From positions 62,001 to 126,000 of the forward strand of contig NZ_BDAP01000004.1 in NCBI RefSeq assembly GCF_001598915.1: 64,000 nucleotides of DNA, in the 5' to 3' direction. The position numbers and the translations under genes were made by a program. This DNA is from Williamsia muralis NBRC 105860 (GTDB lineage Bacteria > Actinomycetota > Actinomycetes > Mycobacteriales > Mycobacteriaceae). Shown here piece by piece: positions 17,364 through 26,836 of the stretch. The notes below the pieces were generated by a model. The model did not search any database. It saw only the letters and a program-made list of their open reading frames with translations, and was not told the origin of the DNA. The stretch's first letter is position 1, and each line of letters begins with the position of its first letter.

Positions 17364-20300
17364 CGGTCACGGTCCTGCCGTCGAGTTGGGCCGGGCAGCT
17401 CGCGGTGAGTGGACAGTGCCCGCATCCGTCGTTCACGGTGGCCACGAACTGCGGCCCGATACTGCGGTGGGCGGCCGCCCGCACCACGGCGAGCCACTGC
17501 TCCACCTGCTCTTCCGACAGGGGCGGCTGATCGCGTTGCGCCGCACCGGTTTTGTTGTTCGAGTTGTTGACGTAGACGAGCGATCCCCCACCTGGGTCGA
17601 CCGGGCCGACAGCCTGCACACCACCGAGCCGCAAGGCGAGCTGATAGGTGGCCAGCTGCGCGTGCTCCTGGGCGGCCTGCACCGACAACGTGGTCTTGCC
17701 GGTCTTCACATCCACCACCACCGGGCGTCCGGCGCTGTCCTGTTCGAGCCGGTCGATGCGCCCGCGTAACCGCACCTCGGGCATGCCGACGGTGTCTCCG
17801 TCGGCGTCCTGAACCGTGGCGGGTTCGATACGCGCATCCACGTCCACCTCGACACCCACCTCGGTGAGCGTCTCGCGGGACACCTTCAGCCAGCGCTGGA
17901 AGTTGGTGAGCATCTCCTCGGTGCGTTCGAGTTCGCGGCGCGAGAACCATGGCGCCCCGACATCCACCTGGTCCCAGACCCGCCGCAGTGCAGCGGTGAC
18001 ATCGTCGGGTGGGATCTCTCCGGCGACTGCCTGCACAAGTGTGTGGACAAGGGTTCCGGCGACGGCCGGCCGCGAATCGCCGTCGCGGCCGCCGTACCGC
18101 TCCAGCATCCAGCGCAGCGAGCAGGTGCCCAACGCCTCCACACTGGAGGGCGAAAGGGTCAGCGGCCCAGCCGACTCCGACCACAGAGGGATCTCCGAGC
18201 TGGGAGCAGCAAGGCCGTACCACTGGTCGGGATGCGCACCCGGAACACCGGCGTCGGCGAGCTCGGCGAGCATGTCTGCGGCGGCTTTGGCCCGCTCCGT
18301 AGGCGTATCGGTGTCTGCGCACACCTCGGCGCGCAACTCGGCGACCAGCGACGACAGCGACAGCACCCGTCGCAGACCGGGCTCCACCGGGAGCTCCAGT
18401 TCGATCTCATCGTCGTCCACGGCCCCCTTCTCGACGATCGCGGCCAATTCGCCGATGAACCGTGAGGGCGCGGCATCTCCGCTCCCGTCGTCGACAGCAC
18501 TGACCATCAGTCGATCGCGAGCCCGCGTGCACGCCACCAGCAGCAGTCGACGCTCCTCGGCAAGAGCCATCGCGGTGCGCGAGATGGTGTCCAGCGCATC
18601 GGCATCCACGCCATCGAGAAGATCGACCAACTGTCCGGTACCGAGAATGCTCCCCCGGCTGCGCAGGCTCGGCCACAAACCGTCCTGAACACCCGCGACC
18701 GCCACCACATCCCATTCGCGACCGGTGGCCGCATGGGCGGACAACACCGTGACGGCGTCCGATGACGCCTGCGCCATGCGGGATTCGGTGGGGATCTGCA
18801 ACGCCCCGAGGTAATCCAGGAACCCACCGAGTGTCGCGGCAGGCAGGCTGTCGGTGAAGCTCGCCGCCGCGTCGAACAGCGCCACCATCGCATCGAGGTC
18901 CCGATCGGCCTGCGCACCGCCGGGTCCGTGGTCGCGGCGCATCACCTGATTCGACCATCGCGGGCCGAGTCCGGTGGCCTGCCACGCCTCCCAGAGGATC
19001 TCCTCGATACCGCGGCGGTTCTCGTACGCCACGCGAGCTGCGCCGATGACCGCGAGAACCCTTGCCAGCGGCTGCTTCTCGGCGTCGGTCAGCCCATCGA
19101 GGTAATGGGCGACATCGATGGGGTCATGCTCGACTCGCACCCGGTGGCCGGTGACCAGTTCGGCGATGACCGACGCGGAGTCGCGGTCTCCGCCGGATTC
19201 GGTCTCGATACGACGCAGTCCACGCCGCAGCCGCCGCAGCGCAGCCGGGTCGGCTCCTCCGATGGGTCCCGCGAGCAGTTCGAGCGCTTCGTCCGGCTCC
19301 AGCGATTCCGACACCGCACGCAGGGCCAGCAGCATCGCCGCCACCGAGCGTTGACGCGCGAGTGGGATCTCGCTGGCCGGTGTCATCACCGGCACACCGG
19401 CTGAGCGCAGCGCGCGTCGCAGCGGCGCCATCGCGCGGGGCACCGATCGGACGATGACCGCCATCTCCGACCACGGGACATCGTCGTAGAGGTGCGCCCG
19501 GCGCATCATGTCGGCGATGGCCGTGGCCTCTTTGGCGGCCGATCCGTAGATCTTCACCACGGGCACCGGCCCACCCCGGTCGGCGGCCTCGGCTCGGCGC
19601 CGACGGGGACCCGGGAGCCGCGCGGCGATCGCCGCGCCCAGGTCGCTGATGGGCTTGCTCGACCGGAAGTTGTTGTCGAGCAGAATGTCCCGATCCGGGT
19701 CGTCGAGTTCGTCGAGAAACCGCGAACTGGCCCCGCGGAAGCCATAGATCGCCTGGTCACCGTCGCCGGCGACCACCGTCTGGTGTGTTCCCGCCCCGAT
19801 CAGCTCGACGAGGGTGGCGGCCTGCGGATCGAGGTGCTGGGCGTCGTCGACCAGCAGATACCGCACCCGTGCTCGCTCGCGCCGCAGCAGATCGGGGTCG
19901 GTTGCGAAAGCTGTGAGAGCAGAGCCCACCAGCTCTGCGGCGTCGACTGCGGGCGCGGTTGCCTGAGGTGCCTCCAGCCCGACCGCCCCCCGCAGCAGAC
20001 CGCTCTGCTCGTACTGACGGTAGGCCTTGCCGACCGCCTCCCACTCCGGACGCTTGTGCCTGCGGCCCAGCGCCATCAGGTCCTCGGGCCCCACACCGCG
20101 TTCGGCGGCCCGCATCATCATGTCCCGCAATGCCTGTGCAAATCCGTTGGTGCCCAGAGCCGGCCGCAATCGCGGCGGCCAATAGCCGGCACCGTCCTCG
20201 ATGTCACCGGCCAGCAGTTCCCGCAACACCGCATCCTGCTCGGCGCCGGTGATCAGGCGCGGCGGCGGATTGTCGTGTGCGGCCGCCTGCAGGCGAAGCA

Positions 20301-20676
20301 CCGCAAACGCATAGGAGTGCACGGTGCGGACGATCGGCTCGCGGGTGGCCCGCGGAGCGCGGCCCGCTCCCCCGGCGCGCTGAGCCAGCAGTCGCGCGGT
20401 GATCTGCTCACGCAACTCGGTGGCTGCCCGTCGCCCGGCGGCCAGGACCAGCAGCGACTCCGGATCGATCGCCGGGTCGGCGAGACGGGCCACCGCGAGG
20501 TCGACGATCAGTGACGTCTTTCCCGTGCCCGGGCCTCCGTGAACCCGCAGTGGGTGGAAACCCGGTGACGCGGTGCCGCCGGGACGGTCGATCAACAACT
20601 GCACCCGCTCTGGCCAGGTACGCGGTTGCGCCGGAGGGATGGGCGCCGACACCAGTCGCGTCGTCATGGCTGGCAC
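17356..20676 (-). CDS. adnA: AdnA helicase-nuclease subunit with Fe-S cluster
   Basis: This is a subunit of about 1106 residues. Walker A is GGPGTGKTSLI near residues 46-56, motif II is LVDDAQHLDPQ, and GDGDQAIYGFRG follows. The C-terminal RecB-like nuclease contains GTLVHTLVQ, RLRGRIDRLE and VVDVKTGKT. A cysteine near residue 850 (GTCSLRWML) and the C-terminal CGHCPLTASC group form the AddB-style [4Fe-4S] staple. I prefer the GTG at 20676 because GGAAGGAG lies 5 nt upstream; ATG 20667 and ATG 20727 are alternatives. The much longer frame to 20862 runs over the divergent hydrolase promoter. It is first gene of the adnA-adnB operon. Confidence 0.94.
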   Translation of the reverse strand: MPAMTTRLVSAPIPPAQPRTWPERVQLLIDRPGGTASPGFHPLRVHGGPGTGKTSLIVDLAVARLADPAIDPESLLVLAAGRRAATELREQITARLLAQRAGGAGRAPRATREPIVRTVHSYAFAVLRLQAAAHDNPPPRLITGAEQDAVLRELLAGDIEDGAGYWPPRLRPALGTNGFAQALRDMMMRAAERGVGPEDLMALGRRHKRPEWEAVGKAYRQYEQSGLLRGAVGLEAPQATAPAVDAAELVGSALTAFATDPDLLRRERARVRYLLVDDAQHLDPQAATLVELIGAGTHQTVVAGDGDQAIYGFRGASSRFLDELDDPDRDILLDNNFRSSKPISDLGAAIAARLPGPRRRRAEAADRGGPVPVVKIYGSAAKEATAIADMMRRAHLYDDVPWSEMAVIVRSVPRAMAPLRRALRSAGVPVMTPASEIPLARQRSVAAMLLALRAVSESLEPDEALELLAGPIGGADPAALRRLRRGLRRIETESGGDRDSASVIAELVTGHRVRVEHDPIDVAHYLDGLTDAEKQPLARVLAVIGAARVAYENRRGIEEILWEAWQATGLGPRWSNQVMRRDHGPGGAQADRDLDAMVALFDAAASFTDSLPAATLGGFLDYLGALQIPTESRMAQASSDAVTVLSAHAATGREWDVVAVAGVQDGLWPSLRSRGSILGTGQLVDLLDGVDADALDTISRTAMALAEERRLLLVACTRARDRLMVSAVDDGSGDAAPSRFIGELAAIVEKGAVDDDEIELELPVEPGLRRVLSLSSLVAELRAEVCADTDTPTERAKAAADMLAELADAGVPGAHPDQWYGLAAPSSEIPLWSESAGPLTLSPSSVEALGTCSLRWMLERYGGRDGDSRPAVAGTLVHTLVQAVAGEIPPDDVTAALRRVWDQVDVGAPWFSRRELERTEEMLTNFQRWLKVSRETLTEVGVEVDVDARIEPATVQDADGDTVGMPEVRLRGRIDRLEQDSAGRPVVVDVKTGKTTLSVQAAQEHAQLATYQLALRLGGVQAVGPVDPGGGSLVYVNNSNNKTGAAQRDQPPLSEEQVEQWLAVVRAAAHRSIGPQFVATVNDGCGHCPLTASCPAQLDGRTVTDG

Positions 20677-20804
20677 ACGGTCTCCTTCCTCTGGTTCCTC
20701 CACGATGGTGTCACGGGTGGCCGACATGTCGACCGCACCACCATCGCCCAGCCGCGCCCGGGTCGGTACTGCGTGCCCGACCACGGTCGGGCACGATTGG
20801 TCCC

Positions 20805-21596
20805 ATGGCTGGTTTGAACGTGGAACTGTACGGCCCCGCAGACGGCGACCCCGTCCTCGCATTGCATGGCGTCACCGGCCACGGCAAGCGGTGGGCGGAC
20901 CTCGCCGCAGCGCTGCCCGACGCCAGGATCATCGCCCCGGACCTGCTCGGACACGGATTCTCGACCTGGGAACCGCCGTGGTCCATCGACGCACACGTGG
21001 CTGCCCTGGCTGACGCGGTCGAGGCCCACGCGTCGTCCCCTGTGGTCCTGGTGGGTCATTCCTTCGGCGGAGCACTTGCCCTGCATCTGTCACGACTGGT
21101 CCCCGATCACATCCGGTCGCTGGTGCTGCTCGATCCGGCCATCGGCCTCGAACCCGCCCGGCTCATGGACATCGCGACCAGCTACATCACCCATCACGAC
21201 TACCCGGACGAGGCGGCCGCACGTGCGGAGAAGCTGGGCGAGTCGTGGGCCGAACTACCTCCGGACCTGCTGGATCGAGAGGTCGCCGACCACCTGACCA
21301 CCGCAGGTGAGCGGATGAACTGGCGCGTCCACCCGGGGACCGTGGTCACCACATGGAGCGAATTGGCCCGCCCCTTTGTGCTACCCCCACCGCACATGCC
21401 GGTCGATCTGGTTCAGGCCTTGCGCGTGCAACCGCCGTACGTCACCGCCGATCTACTCGAAGCGCTTGCGGCACAACAGGGCGAGCTCTTCTCGCTGTAC
21501 GAGGAGGACTGCGACCACATGGTTCCCTTCGCCCGCCCCGAACTGACCGCGCGCCTGGTCGCGGAGGCCCTGGCGCGTCCACGATCCGAGAGCTGA
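20805..21596 (+). CDS. lipV: Alpha/beta hydrolase, lipase-like (Rv3203/LipV type)
   Basis: This 263-residue alpha/beta-hydrolase has the oxyanion-loop LALHGVTGHGKRW near residues 16-28 and the nucleophile elbow VGHSFGGALAL near residue 80. The acid strand (VLLDPAIGL) and a C-terminal histidine in the CDHMVPFARPE segment complete the triad. M. tuberculosis LipV hydrolyses short- to medium-chain esters; the substrate here is unproven. There is no signal peptide, so it should be cytoplasmic. The ATG at 20805 opens directly with the domain. The stop TGA overlaps the next ATG by one base, so it is co-translated with the ATL gene. Confidence 0.87.
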   Translation: MAGLNVELYGPADGDPVLALHGVTGHGKRWADLAAALPDARIIAPDLLGHGFSTWEPPWSIDAHVAALADAVEAHASSPVVLVGHSFGGALALHLSRLVPDHIRSLVLLDPAIGLEPARLMDIATSYITHHDYPDEAAARAEKLGESWAELPPDLLDREVADHLTTAGERMNWRVHPGTVVTTWSELARPFVLPPPHMPVDLVQALRVQPPYVTADLLEALAAQQGELFSLYEEDCDHMVPFARPELTARLVAEALARPRSES

Positions 21597-21895
21597 TGGC
21601 GAAGATCACCGACGATCAGGTCGAACGCGTACGCGCGATCGTGGCGTCGGTACCTGCCGGCAAGGTGACCACCTACGGTGACGTGGCAGCGGCTGCGGGC
21701 CTGTCGAGCCCCCGCATCGTCGGATGGATCATGCGAACCGACTCGGCTGATCTACCGTGGCACCGGGTGATCAGCGCCGCCGGCACACCGGCTCCGCACC
21801 TGCGTGACCGCCAGCTCGAAAACCTACGCGCCGAGGGTGTTCCGGTGTTCGACGGCCGAGTCGACATGAAGATCGCCCGAGCCGACCTGGCCTGA
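21596..21895 (+). CDS. Alkyltransferase-like (ATL) DNA-repair protein
   Basis: This 99-residue protein has the DNA-binding fold of O6-alkylguanine-DNA alkyltransferases: VPAGKVTTYGDVAAAAGL, then the helix-turn-helix region SPRIVGWIM. The active-site PCHRV appears as PWHRVI, so the alkyl-accepting cysteine is tryptophan. That substitution defines ATL proteins, which bind alkylated guanine and hand it to nucleotide excision repair without transferring the alkyl group. It follows lipV with a 1-nt stop/start overlap and corresponds to Rv3204. A long palindrome lies just after the gene. Confidence 0.92.
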   Translation: MAKITDDQVERVRAIVASVPAGKVTTYGDVAAAAGLSSPRIVGWIMRTDSADLPWHRVISAAGTPAPHLRDRQLENLRAEGVPVFDGRVDMKIARADLA

Positions 21896-21910
21896 CCCGC
21901 CCCACCACCC

Positions 21911-21986
21911 ACAGAATTCGCGCCACCTGCCGAGGTTCGCGCCGGTTGTGGCCGGCGCGGATGTCGGGAGGTGGCGCGAATTCTGT
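21911..21986. repeat. Long two-tier palindrome between ATL gene and cbiX
   Basis: A perfect 18-bp outer stem (ACAGAATTCGCGCCACCT and its complement) encloses 9-nt internal loops. An 8-bp inner stem follows (CGCGCCGG/CCGGCGCG) with a 6-nt loop. It lies between convergent genes and can act as a bidirectional terminator. The same architecture with different sequence recurs at 46723-46783 and 57104-57182. Confidence 0.75.
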
Positions 21987-21999
21987 GGTGGGAAGGTGC

Positions 22000-22704
22000 T
22001 CAGAGACCGGCGGCGACCACGGGGCGCACCGACCTCATCCGGCGCACGACCAGGTCGACGACACGGGGGTCGGTACCCAGGGGCTGAGCCACACCATCAG
22101 CGCCGGCGTCGTGGAGCCGATCGTGGAACAGCCCATGCGCCAACAGATATGAGGCGATGAAGACGCGGCGCCCGGTGCGAGCCCTGGTGTCGGCGACGAC
22201 GTCCGCGATGCGCGGTTGGGCAGTGGCCACATACCCGACCGGAACCGGCTCACCGATCATCGTGCTTAGCAGGTTGGCGGCACGCCGGACCTGTCCGAGC
22301 GCGAACAGATCGGAAGATCCCGCTGCGGCGAGTACAACGGAATCGCCTCGGCGCCAGCCAGTTTCGGACAGACGCAACGCCAAGACCCGCGCCAGCTCGG
22401 GATCGGGACCCAGCGACCGCGAGACGGAGACGCCTTGATGGCCGCTGGCCTCGATGTGTTCGGGAAGATCTTTGCGGACGTGATAGCCGGAGGCCAGGAA
22501 CGCCGGGACGACCACCGCGGGCCCGTCGATCCCGCGCAACACCTCTGAGGGCGAAGGGCCGAGTACGTCGACGAACGCAACGCGCGTACTGCCGATCTGG
22601 GCCGAGACCTTGTCCGCGAGGTCCGCGATCATCGATACGCCGTGTTCAGAGCGGGTCCCATGTGCGACCAGGATGGGTTGCGCGTCGATTCCTTTGATTC
22701 TCAT
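22000..22704 (-). CDS. CbiX/SirB-type sirohydrochlorin chelatase
   Basis: This 234-residue class II chelatase-like protein has two tandem half-domains. The first contains ILVAHGTRSEHG with the metal-binding histidine and VVVPAFLASGYHVRKDLP. The second contains VVLAAAGSSD and FIASYLLAHGLFHDRL. It would insert Fe2+ (or Co2+) into sirohydrochlorin. Placed at the end of the nitrate/nitrite operon, a siroheme role for NirB is the natural inference. The ATG at 22704 overlaps the nnaR stop (ATGA), so translation is coupled. In mycobacteria the Rv0259c homologue is likewise next to the HemD-like regulator. Confidence 0.85.
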   Translation of the reverse strand: MRIKGIDAQPILVAHGTRSEHGVSMIADLADKVSAQIGSTRVAFVDVLGPSPSEVLRGIDGPAVVVPAFLASGYHVRKDLPEHIEASGHQGVSVSRSLGPDPELARVLALRLSETGWRRGDSVVLAAAGSSDLFALGQVRRAANLLSTMIGEPVPVGYVATAQPRIADVVADTRARTGRRVFIASYLLAHGLFHDRLHDAGADGVAQPLGTDPRVVDLVVRRMRSVRPVVAAGL

Positions 22705-23870
22705 GCGTTTTCCCCTTCCTCGTACTCGACGTCGACAGAGAGGCGGTAGCCACGTTTGACAACGGTCTGGATCATCCGGGGGTCACCGAGGCCCGCTCGC
22801 AGGCGTGCCATGGCGGTCTCCACCGCGTGGGTGTCGCCGCCGCCTCCGGGGAGTTCGGTGAGCAGTGCATGCCGTGACACCACCCTGCCGGGGCGGCGCG
22901 CGAGTGCTTTGAGCAGGGTCAGACCTGCCGGCGACAGCGGCCGGAGCTCGCCGTCGACCATCACCGAACGACTGCGGATCGACATGTCGTGACCGGCGAC
23001 GCGCAGAGTCGGCACCCGGCGGGGCAACTCTTCGGCGATGTGCCGGGCAAGAGCACCGAGGCGAAAGCGATTCGGCCGCGAGGTGGGCACCCGCAACGCC
23101 GCGAGCGGGCCGGCGGTGACCGACCCCACACACATGACGTGGACGTCGGTTCGCAGAGCGTCCAGAAGCGCATCGAGCCGCCCCGTGTCCTGGGCCCGAC
23201 CGAGCATCGATGCGACGGCCGGAGCACTGGTGAACGACACCGCGTCCATCTCACCACCCACGATGGCCGAGATCATCTGGTCCATCGCAGTGGTGTCCTG
23301 CGGCGGCAGCCACCGGTAGACCGGGATCGGCAGCACCTCTGCACCCGCCTCGCGCAACACCTCGCAGAAGTCGGGCAGTGGCTCCCACTCGGTGGTGGCG
23401 CCGTGCAGCTGCACGCCCACCCGGGTGCCCTCGACACCCTCGTCGAGCAGGTGCTCGAGAACTTCACTCGACGATTCGTTGGGTGGCGACCATTCCTCCC
23501 GCAAACCGGCAGCGCGGATCGCGCCCTTTGCTTTCGGCCCGCGCGCCAGCAGCCGGGTGGGTTCGAGCGCGGCGACCAATCGCTCCGCAACACCCCAGTC
23601 CTCGGCCGCCTCCATCCACCCGCGGAACCCGATACCGGTTGTGGCGACGACGATTTCCGGCGCGTTGGCGATGATCTGATCGGTGACCGACCGCAACTCT
23701 GCGTCGTCGGCCAGCGGGATGATCTCGATCGCCGGGGCGTGCTCCACCTGCGCGCCGCGTCGTTCCAGCAACGCGGCGAACTCGTTGGCACGCCTGGCCG
23801 CCGTGATGCCGATCGTGAATCCGGTCAATGGACCGGATTCGCAGTCGGCGATTCGATCACCCGCTTTCAC
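22701..23870 (-). CDS. nnaR: NnaR-type regulator: HemD-like domain fused to winged helix
   Basis: This 389-residue protein has an N-terminal uroporphyrinogen-III synthase fold (GFTIGITAARRANEFAALLERRG, IVVATTGIGFRGWM, VSFTSAPAVASML). The C-terminal OmpR/PhoB-type winged helix is LSPAGLTLLKALARRPGRVV through IQTVVKRGYRLSV, about residues 295-380. HemD-wHTH fusions of this type (NnaR in Streptomyces and M. smegmatis) co-activate nitrate and nitrite assimilation genes with GlnR. The start is GTG 23870 with GGAGG 4 nt upstream. The gene lies 14 nt after nirD in its own target operon, which suggests a feedback loop. Confidence 0.88.
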   Translation of the reverse strand: MKAGDRIADCESGPLTGFTIGITAARRANEFAALLERRGAQVEHAPAIEIIPLADDAELRSVTDQIIANAPEIVVATTGIGFRGWMEAAEDWGVAERLVAALEPTRLLARGPKAKGAIRAAGLREEWSPPNESSSEVLEHLLDEGVEGTRVGVQLHGATTEWEPLPDFCEVLREAGAEVLPIPVYRWLPPQDTTAMDQMISAIVGGEMDAVSFTSAPAVASMLGRAQDTGRLDALLDALRTDVHVMCVGSVTAGPLAALRVPTSRPNRFRLGALARHIAEELPRRVPTLRVAGHDMSIRSRSVMVDGELRPLSPAGLTLLKALARRPGRVVSRHALLTELPGGGGDTHAVETAMARLRAGLGDPRMIQTVVKRGYRLSVDVEYEEGENA

Positions 23871-23884
23871 TAGACCTCCATGTC

Positions 23885-24271
23885 TCACGCGATCGGCGTT
23901 TGCACTCGATGGGGCCTGACCTGGACGAGACCGGCCTTGATCCGTACGTCGTACACCGGCAGGACAACGGATTCGTCGCTGAGGCAACGTCCGTCGACCA
24001 GCGAGAAAACCTGCTTGAGCAACGGCGAGGCCACGGTGGGCTCACCGGCGCGGTCCCCGACCAGGCCGCGAGACATCACCGCTGCACGTCCGAAGGGGTC
24101 GATGTTCCCCACGGCATGAAGGGTGTCGTCGGTGAGGCGGAACAAGGCCACCTGTTCGTCCCCGGGCAGGAGCACGGCCACTCCCCTCCCTGGTACGAGC
24201 TGGTCGAACGGGCACGCCGCAGTCCATGTGGCTGCGACTTCATCAACCCGAGTGTCATCAACGAGACTCAT
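23885..24271 (-). CDS. nirD: Nitrite reductase (NADH) small subunit NirD
   Basis: This is a 128-residue Rieske-like NirD. Typical strands are ACPFDQLVPGRGVAVLL, VALFRLTDDTLHAVGNIDPFG and the C-terminal LPVYDVRIKAGLVQV. NirD lacks the Rieske cluster ligands, as expected for the family, and supports NirB. The ATG at 24271 is 2 nt after the nirB stop, so the two are co-translated. It belongs to the assimilatory nitrite reductase. Confidence 0.93.
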   Translation of the reverse strand: MSLVDDTRVDEVAATWTAACPFDQLVPGRGVAVLLPGDEQVALFRLTDDTLHAVGNIDPFGRAAVMSRGLVGDRAGEPTVASPLLKQVFSLVDGRCLSDESVVLPVYDVRIKAGLVQVRPHRVQTPIA

Positions 24272-24273
24272 GG

Positions 24274-26805
24274 TCAGCTTCCTCCGTTCGCCGGCGGGCG
24301 TACGCCGGGCTGCGGTGTTCCCAAGAGTACCGGTACCTTGCGTCCGCTACCTTCCGAGAACTCGATGGTGGGGTCCGGCTGGGCAGGTGCGTTGACGAAC
24401 GAGACGAACCGGGAGAGCTTCTCCTCGTCTTCGAGGACTCCGGACCATTCATCCTTGTACCCGGCGACATGCGACTCCATCGCCGTTTCGAGTTCGGCTG
24501 CGATTCCCAGGCTGTCATCACACACGACGGCCTTGAGGTGATCGAGACCACCCTCGAGCGAATCGATCCACGGCGCCGTGCGCTGCAGCCGGTCCGCGGT
24601 GCGGATGTAGAACATCAGGAAACGGTCGATGTAGGCGACAAGCGTCCTGTCATCGATGCCAGAAGCCAAAAGCTGTGCGTGCGCGGGGCTTTGACCACCG
24701 TTGCCGCCCACATACAGGTTCCAGCCGTGTTCGGTGGCGATGACACCCACGTCTTTACCGCGGGCCTCGGCACACTCTCGGGCACAACCGGACACCCCGA
24801 ACTTGATCTTGTGGGGCGAACGCAGACCGCGGTAACGCTTTTCGAGGTCGACGGCCATGCCCACCGAATCCTGGACGCCGTAGCGGCACCAGCTCGTACC
24901 GACACAACTCTTCACCGTGCGCAGGCTCTTGCCGTAGGCCTGCCCGGACTCCATGCCCGCGTCGACGAGCTTGCGCCAGATGAGCGGCAACTGCTCCACC
25001 CTGGCCCCGAACATGTCGATCCGCTGGCCGCCGGTCACCTTGATGTAGAGCCCGAACTCCTTGGCCACCTCGCCGATCACGATCAGCTGCTCCGCGGTGA
25101 CCTCGCCGCCGGGCATCCGTGGCACCACCGAATACGTGCCGTTCTTCTGCATGTTGGCCAAGAAGTGGTCGTTGGTGTCCTGCAGGGCGGCCTGCTCTCC
25201 CGACAGGATGTGGTCGCTCGAGGTGGAGGCGAGGATCGAGGCCACGGTCGGCTTGCAGATCTCGCATCCCCCGCCCTTGCCGTACCGTGCCACGAGGTCG
25301 GTGAAGGTCCGGATACCGGTCGCCCGGACGATCTCGAAGAGTTCACTGCGCGACTGGTGGAAGTGATCGCACAATGACTTCGACACCGCGACACCGGAAT
25401 CGGCCAGCAAGCGGTTGATCGACGGGATACAGCCACCGCACGTGGTGCCCGCCTTGGTGCACGTCTTCACCGCGGTGACGTCCTGGGCGCCATGGGCGAT
25501 CGCACTGCAGATGTCGCCTTTGCTGACCCCGTTGCACGAGCAGATCTCGGCGGAATCCGGGAGGGCCGACAGACCCACACCTTCGCCGGCAGCCGGCGCG
25601 ATCAGCGCTGCGGGATCGCCGGGCAACGGGCCACCGACCATCGGTTTGAGTAGCGCGTACTGACCGGCATCGCCGACGAGCACCCCACCGAGAAGGGTCT
25701 TGGCATCATCGGAGACAACAACTTTGGCGTAGGTACCGGCAACGGGATCGTTGAAGACCACCTCGAGCGCACCTTCGGAGGCACCCATCGCGTCGCCGAA
25801 ACTCGCAACATCCACGCCGAGCGCCTTGAGCTTGGTGGACAGGTCCGCGCCCGGGAACTCGGATTTGCCACCCAAGAGCCGGTCGGCCACGACCTCGGCG
25901 GTGCTGTACCCCGGGGCGACCAACCCGTAGCAGACACCGTTGACCGCGGCGACCTCGCCGATGGCGTAGATGTCGGGATCGGCCGTGCGGCATCCGTCGT
26001 CCACCAGGACGCCGCCGCGCTCACCGACGTCGAGCCCCGCATCGCGTGCGAGCTGGTCGCGGGGCCGGATGCCGGCCGAGAACACCAGCAGGGCAGCGTT
26101 GTCGATGCTGCTGCCGTCGGAGAGGGTGACGTGGAGAGTGTTGTCGCCGGCCGGTTCGATGGCCGTGGTCCCGACACCGGTGTGCACACTCACCCCGAGT
26201 TCGGTGACGAGGCCCGCGAGCAGCGCGCCGCCACCCTCGTCCACCTGCAGCGGCATGAGCCGCGGCGCGAACTCCACCACATGTGGTTTGAGTCCGAGCA
26301 GCTTGAGTGCGTTGGCCGCCTCGAGCCCGAGCAGGCCGCCCCCGACAACCACCGCGTTGGCCCCTGCCGGTGCCGCCTCTGCGGTGGCACGGATCTTGTC
26401 GAGGTCGTCGAGTGTGCGGTAGACGAAACAGTTCGGCGAATCGGCTCCCTGTACCGGCGGCACAAACGGATACGAACCGGTCGCGATCACCAGCGCGTCG
26501 AACACGATGCTCGAGTCGTCGTCGAGGACGGCCGTACGCGCAACCCGGTTGATCGAGGTGACCGACCGGCCCACCAGCAAGGTCACCAGCGGGTCGCCCG
26601 GGTAGGTGTTGCCCTCGAGCGCCAACTCGTCGGGATCCCAACTGTTCACATAAGACGAAAGTCCTACGCGGTCGTAGGCGGGGCTGGGTTCGTCACAGAC
26701 GACCACCACACGCCACTGGTCGGTGACGTCACGTTCGCGGAGTTCCTGAACGAACCGATGGCCGACCATCCCATGGCCTACCACCACAACTGTTTTGCTG
26801 GGCAC
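24274..26805 (-). CDS. nirB: Nitrite reductase (NADH) large subunit NirB
   Basis: This is an 843-residue FAD-, [2Fe-2S]- and siroheme-containing reductase. It reduces nitrite to ammonium with NADH. The FAD site VVVVGHGMVGHRF is at residues 5-17 and the NAD site VVVGGGLLGLEAA near residue 150. The BFD-like [2Fe-2S] domain begins at ICSCNGVSKGDIC near residue 420 and continues with TCGGCIPS. The siroheme/[4Fe-4S] motifs SCVGTSWCRYG (about 633) and SGCARECAEARG (about 672) are complete. The GTG at 26805 follows an AGGAGGGG Shine-Dalgarno by 7 nt, which rules out the longer frame to 26964. Confidence 0.96.
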   Translation of the reverse strand: MPSKTVVVVGHGMVGHRFVQELRERDVTDQWRVVVVCDEPSPAYDRVGLSSYVNSWDPDELALEGNTYPGDPLVTLLVGRSVTSINRVARTAVLDDDSSIVFDALVIATGSYPFVPPVQGADSPNCFVYRTLDDLDKIRATAEAAPAGANAVVVGGGLLGLEAANALKLLGLKPHVVEFAPRLMPLQVDEGGGALLAGLVTELGVSVHTGVGTTAIEPAGDNTLHVTLSDGSSIDNAALLVFSAGIRPRDQLARDAGLDVGERGGVLVDDGCRTADPDIYAIGEVAAVNGVCYGLVAPGYSTAEVVADRLLGGKSEFPGADLSTKLKALGVDVASFGDAMGASEGALEVVFNDPVAGTYAKVVVSDDAKTLLGGVLVGDAGQYALLKPMVGGPLPGDPAALIAPAAGEGVGLSALPDSAEICSCNGVSKGDICSAIAHGAQDVTAVKTCTKAGTTCGGCIPSINRLLADSGVAVSKSLCDHFHQSRSELFEIVRATGIRTFTDLVARYGKGGGCEICKPTVASILASTSSDHILSGEQAALQDTNDHFLANMQKNGTYSVVPRMPGGEVTAEQLIVIGEVAKEFGLYIKVTGGQRIDMFGARVEQLPLIWRKLVDAGMESGQAYGKSLRTVKSCVGTSWCRYGVQDSVGMAVDLEKRYRGLRSPHKIKFGVSGCARECAEARGKDVGVIATEHGWNLYVGGNGGQSPAHAQLLASGIDDRTLVAYIDRFLMFYIRTADRLQRTAPWIDSLEGGLDHLKAVVCDDSLGIAAELETAMESHVAGYKDEWSGVLEDEEKLSRFVSFVNAPAQPDPTIEFSEGSGRKVPVLLGTPQPGVRPPANGGS

Positions 26806-26836
26806 TGGTACCCCTCCTAGTACTTCTGTTGGTCTC

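Noticed and set aside
15669-17408. 579-residue plus-strand frame inside adnB
   Set aside because: It is an antisense shadow of the AdnB helicase domain, with no motif or ribosome site.
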